From an uncultured Clostridium sp. (GTDB lineage: Bacteria; Bacillota; Clostridia; TANB77; CAG-465): a stretch of DNA of 11,362 nucleotides. The first letter of the stretch is position 1. The number at the start of each line of letters is the position of its first letter. Below, one piece after another: positions 7,720 to 11,362 of the stretch. The translations under genes and the position numbers were made by a program. Below the pieces are notes generated by a model that saw nothing but the letters and a program-made list of their open reading frames with translations, ran no database searches and was not told the DNA's origin. The stretch covers positions 1 to 11,362 of the forward strand of contig USJA01000019.1 of NCBI GenBank assembly GCA_900554875.1. Reading direction: 5' to 3'.

Positions 7720-8958
7720 ATGAATAAGGTAGTAAAGAAAAAATTTAGACAACATTTAAGCAAAATATTTATACTTATTATTACTTGCTTTTTAATACTT
7801 AAGACAAATTTTGTATTTGCCAGTGAAGTATTTAGTAGTAATACTAGTACTGATGATGTATCAAAAACAACAGAGGAAGTTACTAATAATATAACAGAGA
7901 GTACAAGAAAAACATATAATTTGGATGAATATATTGATACCATAAATAATTCTGTAAATGAAAATTTGGAACAAGAAATAGATTTTAAAAATATAGCAAA
8001 TAGACTTTTAAATAAAAATGATATTAATCATAAAAATTTATTTACAAAATTACTAGAAATATTTGCAAGTGAAGTTTCTTCAGCAATAAAAGGAACAGTT
8101 ACTATATTTATAATTGTTATAATAATGGCAATATTATCAAATTTAGAACTTGATAATAAAAGTGATATTACACGTATAGCACATCTTGCATGCTTTATTG
8201 TAATTGCAACAATTACAGTTGCAACATTTGTACAAACTGTAAATATGTTAAAGACTACAATAAATACAATGGGAGCTTTAATGCAAGTAATATCACCATT
8301 TTTACTATCAGTACTGATTGCAACAGGAAAAATCTCTACTACAGGAATTATACAACCTTTGCTGCTATTTTTAGCAAGTTCTGTTGGATTTATTGTTACG
8401 TATTTTGTAATTCCACTTTTGTCAATTTCTGTGGCTTTTAATGTAATATGTAGTATATCTGAAAATATTAGATTAGAGAAATTATCAAAATTTTTTTCCA
8501 ACGTTTCACTATGGACAATAGGAGTAGTACTTACAGTATTTTTAGGAGTACTATCGCTTGAGACATCACTTAGTTCATCTGTTGATTCATTAAGCGTTAA
8601 AACAACACAGGCTGCAGTTTCTAACTTTGTTCCAGTAGTTGGAAAGTTTTTTTCAGACAGTTTTGAAGTGGTAGTTGGAGCTACAAAAATAATTGGAAAA
8701 ACTGGTGGAATTATTGGAATTTTAGGTATAGTGATAGTAGGGATTATTCCAATATTTAAGATTACAAGTATTATGGTTATATATATGTTATTAGCTGCAT
8801 TTGTTGAGATGATAACAACAGATAAACTTATTTTAAAGTATTTATCTGGTTTTGTAAATGTATATAAAACAATGCTGGGTATTTTAATTGGTGTAGTTAT
8901 TTTATTTGTAATTTCTACAGGGATAATTCTTAATTTAGTAAATAGTATAGTGACTTAA
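7720..8958 (+). CDS. spoIIIAE: Stage III sporulation protein AE, polytopic membrane subunit
   Basis: This is a 412-residue protein, close to the family's usual length of about 390-410. Residues 1-35 form a signal-peptide-like start (basic, then IFILIITCFLILKTNFVFA). A Ser/Thr/Asn-rich polar region follows (about 36-110), then about seven or eight membrane helices from residue 120 to the end. The segment VKTTQAAVSNFVPVVGKFFSD (293-313) is the highly conserved family motif. In the family it forms the large transmembrane core of the channel, with distant similarity to export-gate proteins. It starts three bases after the spoIIIAD stop with only a weak, G-rich ribosome-binding site (within 7701-7713), so translation probably depends on coupling to AD. 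It is complete. Confidence 0.95.
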   Translation: MNKVVKKKFRQHLSKIFILIITCFLILKTNFVFASEVFSSNTSTDDVSKTTEEVTNNITESTRKTYNLDEYIDTINNSVNENLEQEIDFKNIANRLLNKNDINHKNLFTKLLEIFASEVSSAIKGTVTIFIIVIIMAILSNLELDNKSDITRIAHLACFIVIATITVATFVQTVNMLKTTINTMGALMQVISPFLLSVLIATGKISTTGIIQPLLLFLASSVGFIVTYFVIPLLSISVAFNVICSISENIRLEKLSKFFSNVSLWTIGVVLTVFLGVLSLETSLSSSVDSLSVKTTQAAVSNFVPVVGKFFSDSFEVVVGATKIIGKTGGIIGILGIVIVGIIPIFKITSIMVIYMLLAAFVEMITTDKLILKYLSGFVNVYKTMLGILIGVVILFVISTGIILNLVNSIVT

Positions 8959-8980
8959 CAAAAGAAAAGAGGTAATTTAT

Positions 8981-9517
8981 ATGGTTGAAATTTTTAGAAA
9001 TTGGATTGTTTCAATGTTATGTTTAGGAATACTAATTGTAATAGTGCAATTGGTTGTCCCTAAAACAAATTTAAGAAAGTACATTTATAGTCTTGTTGGG
9101 ATAATTACGGTAATAACTATAGTTTCACCTGTAGTTGATTTATTAAAAAACGGAAATGTAAGGGCAAGTATCGATAGTATACTAAATACAGTAAGTCCTG
9201 ATGAAAATAATATAGTTAGTGTAAATTCTGAAGGGCTAGATAACAAAAATGATGAACTTGTTAAAGCCCAGTTTATACAGAATTTAAAAAGTGATGTTAT
9301 GTTTAAACTTGCACATAAGGATATTGTTGTAAATAATATAAACATAATTGTTGATGATGAATATAACATAGTAAAAATAGAGGTAAATATATCTAAATTG
9401 GATAATGAAAAAACAGATCTTAATTCAGTAAATGAAGTAGTAGGATATATAAACAGCGAGTATGATGTAGATTACTCAAAAATAAGTGTAGTGGAGGAGG
9501 AAAATAGCTTTGAATAA
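8981..9517 (+). CDS. spoIIIAF: Stage III sporulation protein AF
   Basis: This is a 178-residue protein with two N-terminal membrane helices (about 8-26 and 33-52) and a soluble C-terminal domain. In the family that domain is a ring-building-motif fold related to SpoIIIAG and SpoIIIAH. The start follows an AAAAGAGG ribosome-binding site, after a 22-bp gap that is the largest in the operon. The C-terminal domain (about 85-175) shows the alternating pattern VVNNINIIVDDEYNIVKIEVNI typical of its beta strands. The last eight bases overlap the beginning of spoIIIAG. It is complete and of normal length. Confidence 0.93.
   Translation: MVEIFRNWIVSMLCLGILIVIVQLVVPKTNLRKYIYSLVGIITVITIVSPVVDLLKNGNVRASIDSILNTVSPDENNIVSVNSEGLDNKNDELVKAQFIQNLKSDVMFKLAHKDIVVNNINIIVDDEYNIVKIEVNISKLDNEKTDLNSVNEVVGYINSEYDVDYSKISVVEEENSFE
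9493..9512 (+). promoter_or_regulatory. Ribosome-binding site and TTG start of spoIIIAG
   Basis: GGAGGAGG (9493-9500) lies nine bases before a TTG at 9510, and no ATG occurs in a usable position. The TTG is therefore the likely start. The site lies inside the end of spoIIIAF, so AF and AG are probably translationally coupled. Confidence 0.75.
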
Positions 9518-10082
9518 TCAGTTGGAAGTTATAAAATCAGCATTTAAAGATAAAAAGAAAAGAACGCAAAATTTAATTTTGCTAGTTGCCCTTCTTGTTA
9601 TCCTACTTATATCTTGTAACTATATTTTTAAAACTGATGATAAAACTAGTAAAAATATTAGTAATAATACAAGCAATAGTGGAAATATAAATAGTAGTGA
9701 AGAGAGTAATAATTTTCAAAACACTGCAAATAATTCTGATTTGGAAAATAAATTAAGTGTTATTTTATCTCAAATACAAGGAATAAGTGATGTTTCAATT
9801 GTACTTTCATATTCACAAGAAGAAAAACAGAATGTTGTGTATAATACTAAAGAAGAACAATCTGGAGATAAAAGTACAACTGAAAAAGTAGTAGCATATA
9901 ACGAGAAGAGCGGAAGTAAATCTGCTATTGTTGAAAGTGTGGAATGTCCTAAGGTTGAGGGAGCTATTGTTGTTGCAAAAGGAGCAAGTAGCGTTGAATT
10001 GCGTTCTAAAATTGCTTCAGCTGTATCAACAGTAGTAAACATTCCAGTATATAAGGTTCAAGTATTTGAGAAAGGAGGTTAG
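9510..10082 (+). CDS. spoIIIAG: Stage III sporulation protein AG, ring-forming channel component
   Basis: This is a 190-residue protein. A basic cytoplasmic segment (KDKKKR) is followed by one membrane helix (about 21-39). A low-complexity Asn/Ser linker (about 44-76) comes next, and then a C-terminal ring-building domain (about 78-190) of the FliF/EscJ type. In Bacillus subtilis the homologous domain assembles a large ring in the intermembrane space between mother cell and forespore. The conserved segment VEGAIVVAKGA (148-158) and the ending VSTVVNIPVYKVQVFEKGG fit the family. Translation probably starts at TTG (9510), overlapping spoIIIAF by eight bases. The domain fold and function are inferred from family membership. 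It is complete. Confidence 0.92.
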   Translation: MNNQLEVIKSAFKDKKKRTQNLILLVALLVILLISCNYIFKTDDKTSKNISNNTSNSGNINSSEESNNFQNTANNSDLENKLSVILSQIQGISDVSIVLSYSQEEKQNVVYNTKEEQSGDKSTTEKVVAYNEKSGSKSAIVESVECPKVEGAIVVAKGASSVELRSKIASAVSTVVNIPVYKVQVFEKGG

Positions 10083-10086
10083 GAGG
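10071..10086 (+). promoter_or_regulatory. Tandem Shine-Dalgarno sequences before spoIIIAH
   Basis: AAAGGAGGT (10071-10079) is a near-perfect anti-Shine-Dalgarno match and overlaps the end of spoIIIAG. A second AGGAGG (10081-10086) lies four bases before the ATG at 10091. The first is 11 bases away. Such doubling suggests strong translation of spoIIIAH relative to its neighbours. Confidence 0.7.
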
Positions 10087-10090
10087 AAAT

Positions 10091-10669
10091 ATGAAAATAA
10101 TAAAAAAGAGTCAGATAGCTGTATTATCAATTTTACTCATGGTTGGGGTAGCAGGCTATATAAATTACAAATATAACCCCATACGAGAAAAAAATTTAGG
10201 GCAAACAATGTATGTTAATGGTAAAGACAGTTTTACTTATGATAAAGTCGGAATATATTCAGATAATAGTTCAAATACAGATGATGAAACAACAACTAAA
10301 TCAAACAAAAATGATGATTCTACATTAGCAGTGTTTAAATATGACAGAGATAATATGTATTCCGAACTTAGTGAAAACTATAATAGTGTAATAAAAAATG
10401 AAAAAAGCAGTGAAAAGGAAATAAAAGAATATCAGCAAAAATTAAGTGAAATAATAAAACAAAAAAATTTAATTATTATGGTTGAAAATGTAATTAGGGC
10501 AAAAGGTATTGAAGATATTGTAATAATTCCGACTAACAATGATAATATAAATGTTGTAATAAAATCAAAAGAAGATTTAACACAACAGCAAATAGCCCAA
10601 ATACAGCAAATCTTGGTTGATCAACTTGGAGCTAATGCAAATAAAATAAGTATTGAATGTAAAAAATAA
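10091..10669 (+). CDS. spoIIIAH: Stage III sporulation protein AH, SpoIIQ partner
   Basis: This is a 192-residue protein with one N-terminal membrane helix (about 9-25), a polar Ser/Asn/Asp-rich linker (about 55-80) and a C-terminal domain (about 85-192). In the family this YscJ/FliF-like ring-building domain reaches across the intermembrane space and binds forespore SpoIIQ. Helical segment SELSENYNSVIKNEKSSEKEIKEYQQKLSEI and the ending LVDQLGANANKISIECK resemble other SpoIIIAH sequences. It begins eight bases after the spoIIIAG stop, behind tandem ribosome-binding sites, and is the last gene of the operon. No gene follows on the same strand. Confidence 0.93.
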   Translation: MKIIKKSQIAVLSILLMVGVAGYINYKYNPIREKNLGQTMYVNGKDSFTYDKVGIYSDNSSNTDDETTTKSNKNDDSTLAVFKYDRDNMYSELSENYNSVIKNEKSSEKEIKEYQQKLSEIIKQKNLIIMVENVIRAKGIEDIVIIPTNNDNINVVIKSKEDLTQQQIAQIQQILVDQLGANANKISIECKK

Positions 10670-10805
10670 AAAGTAAATGTAAAAAAAGTCCAATAAAAAT
10701 AATAGGAAAGTCATATTAATTGTAATAAAAATGAGAAAAAATTAGATAAACAAAAAGACTAAAACATATTCTTAGTCTTATGTAAACAGCATAGATAAAT
10801 ATAAA
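10670..10805. other. Short A-rich intergenic region after spoIIIAH
   Basis: No gene is seen here. I find no hairpin with a T tract reading in the plus direction directly after spoIIIAH. The only clear hairpin is the one at 10755-10779, whose T tract is on the minus strand. Confidence 0.55.
10750..10779 (-). terminator. Hairpin terminator, mainly for minus-strand transcription
   Basis: AAGACTAA (10755-10762) and TTAGTCTT (10772-10779) form a perfect 8-bp stem with a 9-base loop. On the minus strand the stem runs into a T-rich tail (TTTGTTTAT), the form of an intrinsic terminator. It lies 26 bases past the end of the minus-strand reading frame at 10806. It may also stop spoIIIA transcripts weakly. 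Confidence 0.6.
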
Positions 10806-11054
10806 TTAATTATCCTTAAAAATGTGATGAAAATTTCTCTTTGATACATAGTCAATAGGAACACATTTATCAAAATTACATTTAGTACAAATAGTATAAG
10901 GCAGAGTGGAAATAGGCAAACCGCTTCATTTATCTTTTTGTTCGAAGTGTAAAACAGCTTCAATTGGAGCATCAACTTTGTATTTACGTTTTGGACAGAT
11001 GTAATTAACTGTTTTTTTGCTTAATTTAAAATGGAATGAATTAAAATCAAACAT
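10806..11054 (-). pseudogene. Broken small zinc-ribbon-type gene, unknown function
   Basis: From the ATG complement at 11052-11054, the minus strand reads 42 codons, then a TGA (complement of 10926-10928), then 39 more codons in the same frame to a TAA at 10806-10808. The first part includes YICPKRKYKVDAPIEAVLHF. The second includes PYTICTKCNFDKCVPIDYVS, with cysteines at about 10887, 10878 and 10863. The cysteine spacing and the composition look like real protein on both sides of the stop. One plausible history is a single mutated codon (for example TGG to TGA). A terminator hairpin follows 26 bases downstream, and a weak AAAAGAG precedes the ATG. I do not recognise the family; the cysteine pairs suggest zinc binding only. 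Confidence 0.5.
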
Positions 11055-11072
11055 AGAATATCTCTTTTCTAT

Positions 11073-11291
11073 TTAATACAGGAGGACAAAATCCAATTTT
11101 GTACCACATTTAGGACAATCAAAAGGATTTCTATTGAAAGACATTGAAACACTAAGCTCATATTTAAGAAGTTGTTTTCTAACTTTGAGACAATATTCTT
11201 TGATTAAAGGAAAAATTAATTTTAAGCATAATATAGAAATTACCATGCCAAAATTTTTATGGCATGGTAATAGACATACGGAGTATGCTTT
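11073..11291 (-). pseudogene. Remnant of a zinc-ribbon coding region, resembles the end of an IS91-type transposase
   Basis: The minus strand is open for 72 codons between TAA stops (complements of 11292-11294 and 11073-11075), in the same frame as the zinc-ribbon remnant just downstream. It contains HKNFGMV and, further on, MSFNRNPFDCPKCGTKLDF. In memory these two blocks resemble the C-terminal region of IS91/IS801-type transposases (a KNF-x-MVRYYG-like block, then LSFGYDPLKCPECGT). No intact transposase, IS ends or target sites are visible. The upstream part would lie beyond the window or is lost: another frame at about 11273-11360 looks partly coding. The identification is tentative; what is seen is a zinc-ribbon CPKCGT motif in a decayed frame. 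Confidence 0.4.
11239..11271. repeat. Large perfect inverted repeat, 12-bp arms
   Basis: ATTACCATGCCA (11239-11250) and TGGCATGGTAAT (11260-11271) are exact reverse complements around a 9-base loop. No T tract follows on the plus strand; the minus side runs into TTCTATATT, a poor terminator. It falls inside the remnant reading frame. Confidence 0.7.
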
Positions 11292-11362
11292 TTAAAAAAT
11301 ATATAAATTTTAAAGGAAACACTTTAATGTACTTTAGAACTAAATAAAAATATGATAAACTA

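Noticed and set aside
7398..7943. Open frame of 181 codons on the minus strand across spoIIIAD/spoIIIAE
   Set aside because: It spans two recognised genes and has the hydrophobic, Ser/Ile-rich composition expected of antisense AT-rich DNA.
8028..8501. Open frame of 157 codons on the minus strand inside spoIIIAE
   Set aside because: It is antisense to a conserved membrane protein, and no translation signal is evident.
10778..10975. 65-codon minus-strand frame with a leucine/isoleucine-rich product
   Set aside because: It overlaps the cysteine-containing frame (10806-11054), which looks more like real protein. This frame has no motif and reads across the terminator stem.

Overview
The window is a stretch of very AT-rich, low-GC DNA. 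It carries strong GGAGG-type ribosome-binding sites and a complete eight-gene spoIIIA operon, so the source is an endospore-forming Firmicute. The extreme AT bias and the protein style suggest a member of the Clostridia. I cannot name a genus from the sequence alone.

Layout, left to right. (1) 46-1683: an exported, probably membrane-anchored family 18 glycoside hydrolase with an N-terminal copper-amine-oxidase-like domain and an SH3b domain, a spore or cell-wall hydrolase type of architecture. It ends at a clear intrinsic terminator (1701-1738). (2) 1867-5148: a 1093-residue SNF2-family helicase/translocase with an N-terminal SWIM zinc finger. It has its own near-consensus sigma-A promoter (1803-1831) and its own terminator (5181-5221). 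(3) 5222-5683: about 460 bp of T-rich non-coding DNA holding a perfect 14-bp palindrome and two overlapping, mutually exclusive inverted repeats. (4) 5684-10669: spoIIIAA-AB-AC-AD-AE-AF-AG-AH, all on the plus strand, with gaps of 22 bp or less and overlaps at AA/AB and AF/AG, so almost certainly one transcript. (5) 10670-11362: no intact gene. It holds a decayed minus-strand reading frame with several cysteine (zinc-ribbon) motifs broken by in-frame stops, a minus-strand terminator hairpin at its 3' side, and a large 12-bp-arm palindrome.

How the genes work together: the spoIIIA products build the mother-cell side of the SpoIIIA-SpoIIQ channel that links mother cell and forespore after engulfment. 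AA is the ATPase, AB the GspF-like protein, AC/AD/AE the polytopic export-apparatus-like proteins, and AF/AG/AH the ring-forming proteins. AH contacts SpoIIQ. The upstream GH18 protein could also act in spore or cell-wall remodelling, but the sequence does not show a functional link. The helicase is a separate transcription unit.

I did not find a convincing previously undescribed system. The parts most worth a second look are the decayed zinc-ribbon region downstream of spoIIIAH and the structured, unusually long leader region upstream of spoIIIAA.
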